The position numbers and the translations under genes were made by a program. Below, piece after piece: positions 17,414 to 26,229 of a stretch of DNA of 64,000 bases. The notes under the pieces were generated by a model. It saw only the letters and a program-made list of their open reading frames with translations, was not told the DNA's origin and made no database searches. Source of the stretch: JANSWP01 sp041941305 (GTDB taxonomy: Bacteria; Bacteroidota; Bacteroidia; Chitinophagales; Saprospiraceae). The stretch is taken from the NCBI GenBank assembly GCA_041941305.1, contig JBGTQJ010000007.1, positions 203,505-267,504 on the forward strand. Reading direction: 5' to 3'. Position 1 is the stretch's first letter; every line of letters begins with the position of its first letter.

Positions 17414-19063
17414 GAAGAAGTCAATGAAAATTGGTTAAGCCATAAAATTGCAATGCCTGAAGTCAGGGAGGGGTCTGTATTTGAAATTCTCTATTCTATT
17501 CGTTCTCCTTTTGCCTGGAATTTGCAAGATTGGCAGTTTCAATACACCATACCAGTCAAATACAGTGAGTATCAGGTAGAATACCCCGAATGGTTTCATT
17601 ACAACAAATCATTCAAGGGGTATGATTACAACTATATGGTTGTCAATGATGAGGGAAAATCTCCAGGGAAAATAACCTTTACGGAATTCAATAGAAGAGG
17701 AAAATACAATGTCCAATCCAGTGCCAATACGAGATCAATTGATTATCAAAACATCACAGGACGTTGGGGTTTTGAACATTTGCCAGCTTTTAAACCAGAA
17801 GCGCATATCACTTCCTACAAAAACTATTTAACAAAAGTTGATTTTGAACTCGCTTCCACCAGATTCCCAAGTGGTCCGCTCAATTCTTATACCCAAACCT
17901 GGGATGACATCAGTAAACTCCTGATGGAAAGTTCCTATTTTGGTTTGGCTTTAGGAAAGTTAAAAACCAAATTTTTGGAAGATGTTGCTATTTCGGCTGC
18001 ATCAACGCATGAGGATGCTGCTTCAAAAATTGCTGCCATTTATTATCATATCCGCAATAAAATGGTGTGGAATGGGAAGCAAAGGGTTCAATCTTCAGTT
18101 GTAAATCTAAAAAAAGCCTATGAAGGAGGAACCGGGAATTCAGCTGATATTAATTTATCTCTAACCGCTGCATTGCGTTGGGCTGGCTTTCACGCTCATC
18201 CGGTTATTTTGAGTACACGTGACAATGGCTTTGTCAACCCAGCACACCCTTCTATCAATCAATGTAATTATGTAATCACTGCAGTAATTATGGAAGATGA
18301 CAACATTTGGTTGCTGGATGCAACTGATCGCTCATTACCCATTAATTTACTTCCTCCAAGATGCATCAATGGATCTGGACGGATCTTGACTAAGGATGGA
18401 GCTTTTGAAGTTCCGCTCAATCCATCAGGTAAGTATCGAAAAGCTTCCCAAGCCAAGCTTGCACTAAATGAAGATGGTCAATGGACAGGGACTTTAGAAA
18501 TTAGCCGCCGAGACTATGCCGCCAGATATTTAAGAGTTTCTTTAGCCAACGAAGAAGGAGAAAAATACATTGAGTCTTTGCAAAATGATTATGAAGGCAT
18601 TGCTGTAGAAAATCACAGTTTTGAAAATCTAACGGATTTGAGCAAAGAAACAAAAGAACATTACGAAGTAAACATACGCGATCAAACTATTGATGGAGGT
18701 AATATGCTCTATTTCAATCCGATGCTAATGTTTGGAGAAACGGAAAATCCTTACAAACTGGAAGATCGGAAATACCCCGTTGACTATAATTATCCTTATG
18801 AATTGATCTATTCTGCTCAATTTGAAATTCCGGAAGGATATGAAGTGGTTGAGGTGCCAGAGAAAGCAATAGTCAGTTTACCAGAAAAAGGAGGAAGATT
18901 TGTCTATACCATCAATATTCAGGGCAATATCATCAATTTGACTAATCAAATAAAAATTAATAAACACCTCTATTTACCACAGGAATATGCTGGTTTGAAG
19001 GAGTTTTATAACTTGATCGTGGAAAAACATGGTGCACAGGTGGTTTTGAAAAAGAAGACTTAA
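17414..19063 (+). pseudogene. 5'-truncated DUF3857/transglutaminase-like protein gene
   Basis: The first ATG in frame (17453) falls inside the DUF3857 domain. Homology-like sequence begins just after a stop at 17411 (EEVNENWLSHKIAMPEVREGSVFEILYSIRSPF), which in full-length relatives lies 120-150 residues in. No signal peptide or earlier DUF3857 strands were found in any frame upstream; the 140 bp in front contain intergenic-type filler (GTCGGGAGTTAGGAGTTAAGG). The remaining protein has the transglutaminase-like core (GNSADINLSLTAALRWAGFHAHPVILSTRDNG) in which the catalytic Cys is Ser230, then a DUF3858-like C-terminus. It may still be translated from 17453, but without a signal it could not reach its usual place. 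Confidence 0.7.
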
Positions 19064-19139
19064 AAAATATGCATCATCCTGAATTTTGGCAATAAAAACC
19101 CTTTAGTTTAGCTCCTTTTTTTAACCTATTGATATTCTA

Positions 19140-19190
19140 TTTGTTGCGGGTGCGAGTTGGTCAAACCCGCAACTCGCACCCCGCAACAAA
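19140..19190. repeat. Long hairpin between convergent genes
   Basis: TTTGTTGCGGGTGCGAGTTG (19140-19159) pairs with the stretch ending CCCGCAACAAA (19170-19190), with one bulged base and a 10-nt loop. No T run follows on either strand. It could still stop transcription in both directions between the transglutaminase-like gene and clpB, or be a dispersed palindrome. Confidence 0.5.
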
Positions 19191-19262
19191 GACTCATTAC
19201 ACAGTGAGTTGAAATTCAATGACTTAAGATACAATCGAAGAATCCTCCCGGATGATTCATAT

Positions 19263-22037
19263 TTAATTCCCCTTGATATCCTTCACCGCATCCTCAACAT
19301 CCTTAGTAGCCTTTTTCAGCTCTTCAATCTGCTCATCTCTTTCCTTTGTTGATGCCTTTGGATTGGGCGCTGCTTTTGGAGTTGGAGTTTTTTTTGCCCC
19401 ATTTTCCTTTTCGGGTTTCGCACTTTTTGCAGCAGGTTTCCGGTCAAAAGTCAAACCTTTCTTGTCGGTATCTACATAAATAGTATCTCCAGCTGAGAAA
19501 TTACCGCCAATAACCAATTTGGAGAGTTCATTGGTAATTTCTCTCTGCAATACCCGCTTCATTGGACGTGCACCAAATTGTGGATCATAGCCCAAATCTG
19601 AAAGATGATCGAGCGCTTTTTCGCTTAATTTCAAGACCATTCCTTGTCGCGCAATCATTTTTTCAACTTTTCGGAGCAATAGTTTCAGTATTAGTTTGAT
19701 TTCTGCTCTGGTTAGTGGCAGGAACATGATTTGCTCGTCAATTCGATTGAGAAATTCAGGACGAAGATTTTCTTTCAATTCATCAAAAACTTCTTGTTGG
19801 GTCGTTTCAATTATTTCTTTTCTGTGCTGTTCACCAAGGGCATCCAAGTCTTCAAAGTTCTCCAGAATGACCTCAGCACCCATGTTGGAAGTCATAATGA
19901 TGATGGTATTTTTGAAATTAGCAACGCGACCGCGATTATCCGTCAGCCTTCCATCGTCCAACACTTGCAAAAGAATGTTGTAAACATCGGGATGCGCTTT
20001 TTCAATTTCATCCAATAAAATAATAGAATAAGGCTTTCTTCGAACCGCTTCCGTCAACTGTCCGCCTTCGTCATATCCCACATATCCGGGAGGTGCTCCA
20101 ACGAGGCGAGAAACAGTATGCCGTTCCTGATATTCAGACATGTCAATCCTGGTAATCGCCTTTTCATCATCAAATAATACTTCCGCCAGGGCTTTTGCCA
20201 GTTCCGTTTTTCCAACTCCTGTAGGTCCAACAAAGATAAAAGAACCAATGGGGCGATCTTCATCTTGTAAACCCGCCCGGCTTCGACGTACTGCATCAGA
20301 AACAGCCCTCACTGCTTCATCCTGTCCAATCAATCGCTCATGTAACTGATCTTCCATTCGGAGCAGTTTTTCCTTCTCACTCTGCATCATTTTATTTACT
20401 GGAATGCCTGTCCACCGACTCACAACCCCAGCTATATCATCTGCATTGACTTCATCATTGGTGAAGCGATTCTCCTCCGGCAGTTTTTGCAATTTCTCCT
20501 CTCCTACTTTCAGCATTGCCTGCTGCTTTTGCAATTCGCCATAGCGTATTTTGGCTACCAATTCAAAATCACTTTTTCGCTCCGCCTTATCCGCTTCCAT
20601 TTCCAGTTCTTCAATTCGTTTTTTGATATTTTGGATGGTATCTACAATCTCTTTTTCGTTTTTCCAGGCTGCTCTTATAGAATCCCGCTTTTCCTTGGCA
20701 TTGGCTATTTGAGCATTAATACCTTTTAATTTGGATTGATCTTTTTCTCTTTTGATAGCTTCTCGTTCTATTTCCAATTGTCGAACTTTTCGATCCCATT
20801 CATCAATTTCTTCCGGAACCGAATCCAGTTCCAACCTCAATTTAGCAGCAGCTTCATCAATCAAATCAATGGCTTTGTCAGGCAAATGTCTATCAGAAAT
20901 GTAACGATGAGAAAGCTCTGCAGCAGCAATTAATGCCTCATCCAGAATTTCAATTTTGTGATAGACCTCATATCGTTCCTGCAAACCCCTCAAAATGGAT
21001 ATGGTATCTTCTACACTTGGTTCTTCTATCAAAACGGTTTGGAACCGACGAACCAATGCTTTGTCTTTTTCAAAGTATTTTTGGTATTCGTCAAGTGTTG
21101 TGGCGCCAATCGTTCTCAACTCTCCACGAGCCAATGCGGGCTTTAAAATATTTGCCGCATCCATGGCTCCACTTCCGCCACCTGCACCAATGAGTGTGTG
21201 GATTTCGTCAACAAATAGAATGATTTCTCCATTGGCTTTGGTGACCTGTTTGATGACGGCTTTGAGTCTTTCTTCAAATTCTCCTTTGTATTTTGCACCA
21301 GCTATCAAGGCAGCAATATCTAAAGTGTATATTTTCTTTGTTCTCAAATTTTCCGGGACGTCCTGCTTTACAATTCGCCAGGCGATCCCTTCTACAATTG
21401 CCGTTTTTCCAACACCTGCCTCTCCGATTAAAATGGGATTGTTCTTTTTTCTTCTTGAAAGAATGTGCAAAACCCTTCTAATTTCTTCATCTCTTCCTAT
21501 AATAGGATCCAACTTGCCACTTTCTGCTTGCCCATTCAAATCTATTGCATACTTGGAAAGAGCATTGTATTGTGCCTCTGCACTTTGATCGGTTACTTTT
21601 TCTCCTTTTCTCAACTCTCGAATGGCACCTTTCAAAGCATCCTCACCAGCCCCCATCTCTTTGAGCATTTTTCCGCCTTTGTCTTTTCCCTGAAGGATTC
21701 CCAAAATCATTAACTCTATGGAAATGTATTCATCGCCAAATTCCTTTAATGCTTTTTTAGCTCGACTCAGCGCTTTATTGGCATCATTCGACAGATACTG
21801 CTTTTCAGTTCCCGTCACTTTAGGGTAAGCCTGAATCACATCATCCAATTGTTTTTTCAATACGGGAATGCTAATACCCACTTTTTGTAACAAGAAAGTA
21901 GCTGTACTTTCATCTGTTTCGATAATGCCTTTCAAAAGGTGAGTCGTATCAACAGTTTGCTGAGAAATACCAGCAGCAATTTGCTGTCCTTTCATAATGG
22001 CTTCCTGCGCCTTGATGGTAAAGTTGTCGTATGTCAT
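19263..22037 (-). CDS. clpB: ATP-dependent disaggregase ClpB, with C-terminal extension
   Basis: ClpB is a hexameric cytoplasmic AAA+ chaperone that works with DnaK to extract proteins from aggregates. The order is: Clp_N repeats (1-145), NBD1 with Walker A GEAGVGKT at 205-212, the coiled-coil M domain (about 400-530), then NBD2 with Walker A GPTGVGKTE near 610 and the sensor region. The body ends at the usual place (about residue 865), but a tail of ~60 residues follows, rich in Lys, Ala and Pro and then a charged helix (ERDEQIEELKKATKDVEDAVKDI). That tail is not part of the standard protein. No CIRCE element was seen upstream. Confidence 0.97.
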   Translation of the reverse strand: MTYDNFTIKAQEAIMKGQQIAAGISQQTVDTTHLLKGIIETDESTATFLLQKVGISIPVLKKQLDDVIQAYPKVTGTEKQYLSNDANKALSRAKKALKEFGDEYISIELMILGILQGKDKGGKMLKEMGAGEDALKGAIRELRKGEKVTDQSAEAQYNALSKYAIDLNGQAESGKLDPIIGRDEEIRRVLHILSRRKKNNPILIGEAGVGKTAIVEGIAWRIVKQDVPENLRTKKIYTLDIAALIAGAKYKGEFEERLKAVIKQVTKANGEIILFVDEIHTLIGAGGGSGAMDAANILKPALARGELRTIGATTLDEYQKYFEKDKALVRRFQTVLIEEPSVEDTISILRGLQERYEVYHKIEILDEALIAAAELSHRYISDRHLPDKAIDLIDEAAAKLRLELDSVPEEIDEWDRKVRQLEIEREAIKREKDQSKLKGINAQIANAKEKRDSIRAAWKNEKEIVDTIQNIKKRIEELEMEADKAERKSDFELVAKIRYGELQKQQAMLKVGEEKLQKLPEENRFTNDEVNADDIAGVVSRWTGIPVNKMMQSEKEKLLRMEDQLHERLIGQDEAVRAVSDAVRRSRAGLQDEDRPIGSFIFVGPTGVGKTELAKALAEVLFDDEKAITRIDMSEYQERHTVSRLVGAPPGYVGYDEGGQLTEAVRRKPYSIILLDEIEKAHPDVYNILLQVLDDGRLTDNRGRVANFKNTIIIMTSNMGAEVILENFEDLDALGEQHRKEIIETTQQEVFDELKENLRPEFLNRIDEQIMFLPLTRAEIKLILKLLLRKVEKMIARQGMVLKLSEKALDHLSDLGYDPQFGARPMKRVLQREITNELSKLVIGGNFSAGDTIYVDTDKKGLTFDRKPAAKSAKPEKENGAKKTPTPKAAPNPKASTKERDEQIEELKKATKDVEDAVKDIKGN

Positions 22038-22092
22038 TTGGATTTGTGATTGACGATTTTTTTTGATAGAACAATGGTGCTCCTTTAGAACT

Positions 22093-22120
22093 CAAAAGTA
22101 ATTAAAACCTAAAACTCAAT
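22093..22120 (-). promoter_or_regulatory. Bacteroidota-type promoter of clpB
   Basis: On the minus strand, TACTTTTG (complement of 22093-22100) matches TAnnTTTG, and ATTG (complement of 22117-22120) stands 16 nt upstream as a -33 box with one mismatch. It is about 56 nt before the clpB ATG. Confidence 0.5.
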
Positions 22121-22253
22121 CCCCATTATGGAAGATGTCTTCGGTTTAGACTAAAAAAGCCGCGAAAATAGCTTTCGGTTGTGGTTTACGTTCAATTTTT
22201 CGTCAAAAAGCAATAAAAATCAGAAAATAAGGGAGGTTTAGAGGGTAAACATG

Positions 22254-22476
22254 AGTCATCCCCCCAAAGGCAGGGGTGATTGGTTCTACGAAACGAAGTC
22301 AAAATGCCCCGAAGGGATGCCCTTGGCATAAAATGATAAATGTAAAAGTCAAAAGTCAAAAGTCAAATATACTTTAAGTATTTGATTCTTAGGCATTTAG
22401 TATAATGACACACTTTTACATTTTAACTTTATCATTTTGACTTTTACATTTAAAACTAGAACCAATCACCCCTGCC
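22254..22476. repeat. Inverted-repeat copies flanking the large assembly gap, left side
   Basis: GGCAGGGGTGATTGGTTCTA (from 22270) reappears inverted as AGAACCAATCACCCCTGCC (22458-22476), ending exactly at the gap. Between them lie TAAAAGTCAAAAGTC and TTTGATTCTTAGGCATTTAGTA tracts. A third copy, in the second orientation, lies beyond the gap at 23112-23222. No protein-coding content was seen in 22121-22476. Confidence 0.75.
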
Positions 22477-23111
22477 NNNNNNNNNNNNNNNNNNNNNNNN
22501 NNNNNNNNNNNNNNNNNNNNNNNNNNNNNNNNNNNNNNNNNNNNNNNNNNNNNNNNNNNNNNNNNNNNNNNNNNNNNNNNNNNNNNNNNNNNNNNNNNNN
22601 NNNNNNNNNNNNNNNNNNNNNNNNNNNNNNNNNNNNNNNNNNNNNNNNNNNNNNNNNNNNNNNNNNNNNNNNNNNNNNNNNNNNNNNNNNNNNNNNNNNN
22701 NNNNNNNNNNNNNNNNNNNNNNNNNNNNNNNNNNNNNNNNNNNNNNNNNNNNNNNNNNNNNNNNNNNNNNNNNNNNNNNNNNNNNNNNNNNNNNNNNNNN
22801 NNNNNNNNNNNNNNNNNNNNNNNNNNNNNNNNNNNNNNNNNNNNNNNNNNNNNNNNNNNNNNNNNNNNNNNNNNNNNNNNNNNNNNNNNNNNNNNNNNNN
22901 NNNNNNNNNNNNNNNNNNNNNNNNNNNNNNNNNNNNNNNNNNNNNNNNNNNNNNNNNNNNNNNNNNNNNNNNNNNNNNNNNNNNNNNNNNNNNNNNNNNN
23001 NNNNNNNNNNNNNNNNNNNNNNNNNNNNNNNNNNNNNNNNNNNNNNNNNNNNNNNNNNNNNNNNNNNNNNNNNNNNNNNNNNNNNNNNNNNNNNNNNNNN
23101 NNNNNNNNNNN
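22477..23111. other. Assembly gap (635 N)
   Basis: All bases are N. The flanks are inverted copies of the same repeat, which explains why the assembly broke here; any gene in the gap is lost. Confidence 0.99.
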
Positions 23112-23222
23112 ATTACTAAATGCCTAAGAATCAAATCCTTAAAGGATGTCTTACTTTTGACTTTTACATTTTACATTTTGACTTCATGTCATAGAACCAA
23201 TCACCCCTGCTTAAGGGGGGTT
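23112..23222. repeat. Right-hand copy of the gap-flanking repeat
   Basis: Read on the minus strand, 23222 to 23112 follows the same order as 22258-22412: AGCAGGGGTGATTGGTTCTA, GAAGTCAAAATG, TAAAAGTCAAAAGT, then GATTTGATTCTTAGGCATTT. The left copy has an extra ~30 bp (CCCCGAAGGGATGCCCTTGG...). Together they form a large inverted repeat around the N gap. Confidence 0.7.
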
Positions 23223-23261
23223 AGGGCGGCGAGGCTGTTATTCGCAACTTAGATTAATTAC

Positions 23262-24128
23262 TTAGGCAGGTGCAAAGGTAGAATGAAAGCTTTTGGCTCG
23301 AATACGAAGTTTCCTTAGTCCCCTGTCTTTCACTTGTCGGATTCGCTCTCTACTCACTCCAAAAAGATGGGCAATATCTGTTAGACTCATAGGAAATTGA
23401 CGATCAATACCAAAATACATAGAAATAATAGTTGCTTGCCTTTTAGACAAAGTGCTCAAAAGGTGTTTAATTTCCTTTTTTTGAGAATCGCGGACTGCAA
23501 TATCAAAATCAGGCTTAGCAATGGAAGAGTCTGAAATCATATTTACCAGGGAGGTCTCACTATCATCTCGCATGGGAGCATCTAAAGAACCGCATTTTTT
23601 ATAGTGAAGTAGGCAATTTCTAATGACGTCTTCAGACAAATCGGTTAATTCTACTAACTCTCTAACAGAGGGTTCTCTTTCTTTTTTCTGAAGAAACTCA
23701 ACGATTTTCTTAATTATTTTGGTAGTGTTTCCAGTAAAATTAAGAGGCAAACGGATCTTTCGTGACTTTTCATTTATTGCCTGTAAGATAGCCTGTCGAA
23801 TCCACCATACAGCATAAGAAATGAATTTAAAACCTCTGGTTTCATCAAAACGGCGAGCTGCCTTTATTAGTCCGATATTACCTTCATTGATTAAATCTCC
23901 TAGCCAAAGACCAGGAATTTGATATTGTTTTGCTACAGATACTACAAAACGAAGATTGTGTAATATGAGTTTTAAAAAAGCTGCCTCGCTTCCATTTTTA
24001 TAGGCCTTAAATAGTCTTAACTCTTCTTCAGGAGTTAAGACATCATATCTTGAAATTTCTGTCAAATATTTTTCCAAGGATTGCTCGTCTCTACGAGTGA
24101 TGGAATGGGTAATTTTTAATGCACGCAT
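23262..24128 (-). CDS. RpoD-like (sigma-70) RNA polymerase sigma factor, probably a secondary paralogue
   Basis: The 288 residues have the layout of the short Bacteroidota primary sigma factor: a start MRALKITHSITRRDEQSLEKYLTEI, region 2 (NLRFVVSVAKQYQ, DLINEGNIGLIKAARRFDETRGFKFISYAVWWIRQAI), region 3, and region 4 with ERIRQVKDRGLRKLR. Changes at many positions normally constant in RpoD (HNLRF for ANLRF; GLWLGDL for GLSLSDL; an altered linker after RLPLN) suggest an alternative sigma factor, not the housekeeping one. The neighbours are Dps, a universal stress protein and an XRE regulator, which fits a stress role; that is inference. Confidence 0.88.
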   Translation of the reverse strand: MRALKITHSITRRDEQSLEKYLTEISRYDVLTPEEELRLFKAYKNGSEAAFLKLILHNLRFVVSVAKQYQIPGLWLGDLINEGNIGLIKAARRFDETRGFKFISYAVWWIRQAILQAINEKSRKIRLPLNFTGNTTKIIKKIVEFLQKKEREPSVRELVELTDLSEDVIRNCLLHYKKCGSLDAPMRDDSETSLVNMISDSSIAKPDFDIAVRDSQKKEIKHLLSTLSKRQATIISMYFGIDRQFPMSLTDIAHLFGVSRERIRQVKDRGLRKLRIRAKSFHSTFAPA

Positions 24129-24202
24129 ATACTAAATTTAAAGGGATGATTCATATTGATTTTGAAGCAGTTTCTTAGCTTTTGGCTGAAAGATCTTATG
24201 CC

Positions 24203-24565
24203 TCATATTTTCACAATGCAAGCATTAATGTCATGATTTTCGACTATCCTTTCTGCAAAAGATTTGTGCCCATGAGGAGCGAAAAGAAATAAATCTCCCC
24301 CTTTTTTAGCAGCTAATTCACTCAATAAAGTCCATTTACTGATTAATCGTTGTCGAGGTTCTGATTTCAGCGCAATCTCGAAATAAGAGCGATTACCGTA
24401 ATGTAATGCAGAAAGGTCAGGAGTAAAGGATTCATCGTCTCTTTTTCGATGAAAAGTTTTCGGGTCGTTAAATCCATCAACTTTAGCCCTTACTTTTTGA
24501 AATCCTCTTCTCTTAATCCATGAAATTGCTATGTTGTAGAGCTTTTTTGATTTTTCTTTAATCAT
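24203..24565 (-). CDS. Small protein with a possible PD-(D/E)XK-like pattern
   Basis: Family not recognised with certainty. The 120 residues start with a helical segment (KKLYNIAISWIKRRGFQKVRAK), then show TPD at 48-50 and YFEIALKSE at 61-69, followed by KWTLLSELAAKKGGDLFLFAPHGHKSFAERIV. A PD, strand, E...K, helix order recalls restriction-endonuclease-fold proteins, but the spacing is E-x3-K (Glu63, Lys67) instead of E-x-K, so the nuclease idea is weak. It lies 74 bp upstream of the sigma factor gene on the same strand, with which it may be co-transcribed. Confidence 0.7.
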   Translation of the reverse strand: MIKEKSKKLYNIAISWIKRRGFQKVRAKVDGFNDPKTFHRKRDDESFTPDLSALHYGNRSYFEIALKSEPRQRLISKWTLLSELAAKKGGDLFLFAPHGHKSFAERIVENHDINACIVKI

Positions 24566-24673
24566 AATTAATTAGTTTTTTTGAGTCAATGGCTCAATCC
24601 AAAAGTTTTTTGGATGTGAAACCACTGAATGTATCATTATAATGGACAATTTTAAGTCTGTTTCTTAGGTGTC

Positions 24674-24724
24674 AAAAAAAACTACGGCAGGCTAAAGTCG
24701 AACTAAGCTCGACTTTAGCCTGCC
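24674..24724 (-). terminator. Rho-independent terminator of the 168-aa secreted protein gene
   Basis: GGCAGGCTAAAGTCGA (24686-24701) pairs perfectly with TCGACTTTAGCCTGCC (24709-24724) around a 7-nt loop. On the minus strand it is followed by eight T (complement of 24674-24681). It lies 12 bp after the stop of the gene at 24737-25243. Confidence 0.9.
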
Positions 24725-24736
24725 ATGGGGTATATT

Positions 24737-25243
24737 TTATAGATTTTCTGAAAACCGAATTTGGTCTTTCAAAACATCCAAATTGTGTTCTGGTAAGTCG
24801 AACCCCTTAATATTGGTTTCAATAGTAAGACCATGAAACTGTCCATTTTGAAGTGAGGTTTTGTGAAATATTTTTTTCTGCCCAACCTCTAGCGTCACTT
24901 CAAATTGGTCATCCACTAAAACGACTTTTCTTTTATCAATCGGTCCTTCAATATCTTCAATGGCAGCAATAAAAAGTTCGTATTCTTCCTTGAGTGAGCT
25001 ATTAAATACATTGTGATAACCAGAAATGCTTACCTTTAAATTTCCATCCTTCGACCACATTTTTATACCATCATTGTTTGCAGATTTTTCCTTTAGCGGC
25101 AATAGTTCCGCTGGATATTCAACACAGAAGTCAAAACGATAATTACAATAAGTTTCAGTCAGATTTTGCCCAAAAGTGGCGATAGAAGACCATCCAAAAA
25201 TGGCAAAAAATGTGAACAGAATACCAAATTTTAATGCTTTCAT
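24737..25243 (-). CDS. Secreted protein of unknown function
   Basis: Not recognised. The 168 residues start with a signal peptide (MKALKFGILFTFFAIFGWSSIATFGQ). The mature part opens with TYCNYRFDFCVEYPAELLPL, whose two Cys could pair, and continues as alternating strands and one helix (KEEYELFIAAIEDIEG). The opening resembles small periplasmic proteins with a PsbP-like strand order, but I cannot confirm this. It is a single-gene unit with a strong terminator. Confidence 0.7.
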   Translation of the reverse strand: MKALKFGILFTFFAIFGWSSIATFGQNLTETYCNYRFDFCVEYPAELLPLKEKSANNDGIKMWSKDGNLKVSISGYHNVFNSSLKEEYELFIAAIEDIEGPIDKRKVVLVDDQFEVTLEVGQKKIFHKTSLQNGQFHGLTIETNIKGFDLPEHNLDVLKDQIRFSENL

Positions 25244-25429
25244 AATTTGTTCATTTGGTCTGAGCAGAGGTATGAAATCGTTTTGAAATCATTTCATACT
25301 TCTACGGCTTGTGAAAAAATAGAGTTGGGCAGATTGTTTGTGAAAAAGGGGCAAATACATTGTCTAATTGTGGTAATATTGACCATGATTTGCCCCAATT
25401 ATTAACCTAAAACCCGATTTAGTTTATTA

Positions 25430-25924
25430 TTAATTCATCATCATCTCAGTTGATACCGGGGAACTTAACCAGGTACTTAACTTCCAACTTTGCTTTTCCA
25501 TATTTCTCAATAGGCCACTGACTAAATCCACAGTACCTTCGTCTGATGCTTTTTGAGCTTTCACCAATACTTTCCTCATACATGCTATTAAAATTAGATG
25601 ATCCTCCACAATTGCCTCTACCATTTCCGTATCTGAAAAAAACTGATCGACCTCTTTAATTTTTGCGTTCTCCAGATATTTGGCGAGCGTACTGAAAGGG
25701 CGATATTTCAATATTTGAATTCGCTCTGCCACATCGTCTATTTGGTTTTGAGCGTCCTTATACATCATTTCAAATTGGCGGTGCAATTCAAAAAAGTGGC
25801 CGCCTCTTACATTCCAGTGGAATTTTCTCAACTTTTGAGCATAAACTTGATAGTTCGCCAACAGTACATTTAAATCATTTACCAATGTGGGTATCTTGCC
25901 TCTTTCTAAATTCAGATAAGTCAT
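25430..25924 (-). CDS. dps: Dps family ferritin-like DNA-protection protein
   Basis: Dps forms a dodecamer that oxidises and stores iron using peroxide and shields DNA during stress. The 164 residues contain the inter-subunit ferroxidase ligands in exact Dps spacing: His36 (in KFHWNVRG), His48, Asp63 and Glu67 (DDVAERI). No long basic N-terminal tail is present, so DNA binding, if any, would use another surface. An inverted repeat sits just before the start codon (25938-25983). The neighbouring small peptide and universal stress protein genes on the same strand support a stress setting. Confidence 0.93.
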   Translation of the reverse strand: MTYLNLERGKIPTLVNDLNVLLANYQVYAQKLRKFHWNVRGGHFFELHRQFEMMYKDAQNQIDDVAERIQILKYRPFSTLAKYLENAKIKEVDQFFSDTEMVEAIVEDHLILIACMRKVLVKAQKASDEGTVDLVSGLLRNMEKQSWKLSTWLSSPVSTEMMMN

Positions 25925-25937
25925 AATTATTTTTTTT

Positions 25938-25983
25938 AAGCACCAAACCAGAATTATCTATAAGTAATTTTGATTTGGTGCTT
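25938..25983 (-). promoter_or_regulatory. Inverted repeat in the dps leader/promoter region
   Basis: AAGCACCAAA (25938-25947) and TTTGGTGCTT (25974-25983) are perfect inverted arms around a 26-nt AT-rich core. It lies 14-59 nt upstream of the dps start and could be an operator for a peroxide or iron regulator or an RNA hairpin. It does not match a known box that I recognise. Confidence 0.5.
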
Positions 25984-26089
25984 ATTCAATTAATAGGTTG
26001 TACTGGCTCTTGTAAAAAGAAGAACCAATGAAGGTTTTAGGGTTTTTGAGGATATATTTCATGGGATAAGTTCTCATTCACATTCACAA

Positions 26090-26218
26090 TTAGGTCTTGA
26101 CCAGCTTTACAGATTGCTTTTTTCTCCAGTTTTTATAAAGCACTTTCACATTGCTTTTCTTCAAAACCTTTTTTAACCAGGAGGCTTGGTATTTTTTCTT
26201 TCTTTTTTTTCTATTCAT
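26090..26218 (-). CDS. Very basic 42-residue peptide
   Basis: An ATG at 26218 opens a 42-codon frame ending with TAA at 26090. The product starts MNRKKRKKKYQASWLKKV and has 18 Lys or Arg in 42 residues, with two Trp and hydrophobic positions spaced as in an amphipathic helix. The gene starts 11 bp after the stop of the universal stress protein gene on the same strand, so the two are probably co-transcribed. A nucleic-acid- or ribosome-binding peptide is plausible; no family was recognised. Confidence 0.55.
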   Translation of the reverse strand: MNRKKRKKKYQASWLKKVLKKSNVKVLYKNWRKKQSVKLVKT

Positions 26219-26229
26219 TGTATCTTGTT

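Noticed and set aside
20995..21588. 197-codon open frame on the plus strand inside clpB
   Set aside because: It is antisense to the conserved AAA+ coding region, its product has no coherent domain pattern, and several such frames overlap here. It is a shadow of clpB codon use.
22437..23252. Open frames across the N gap
   Set aside because: They consist almost entirely of unknown residues and exist only because N codons contain no stop.
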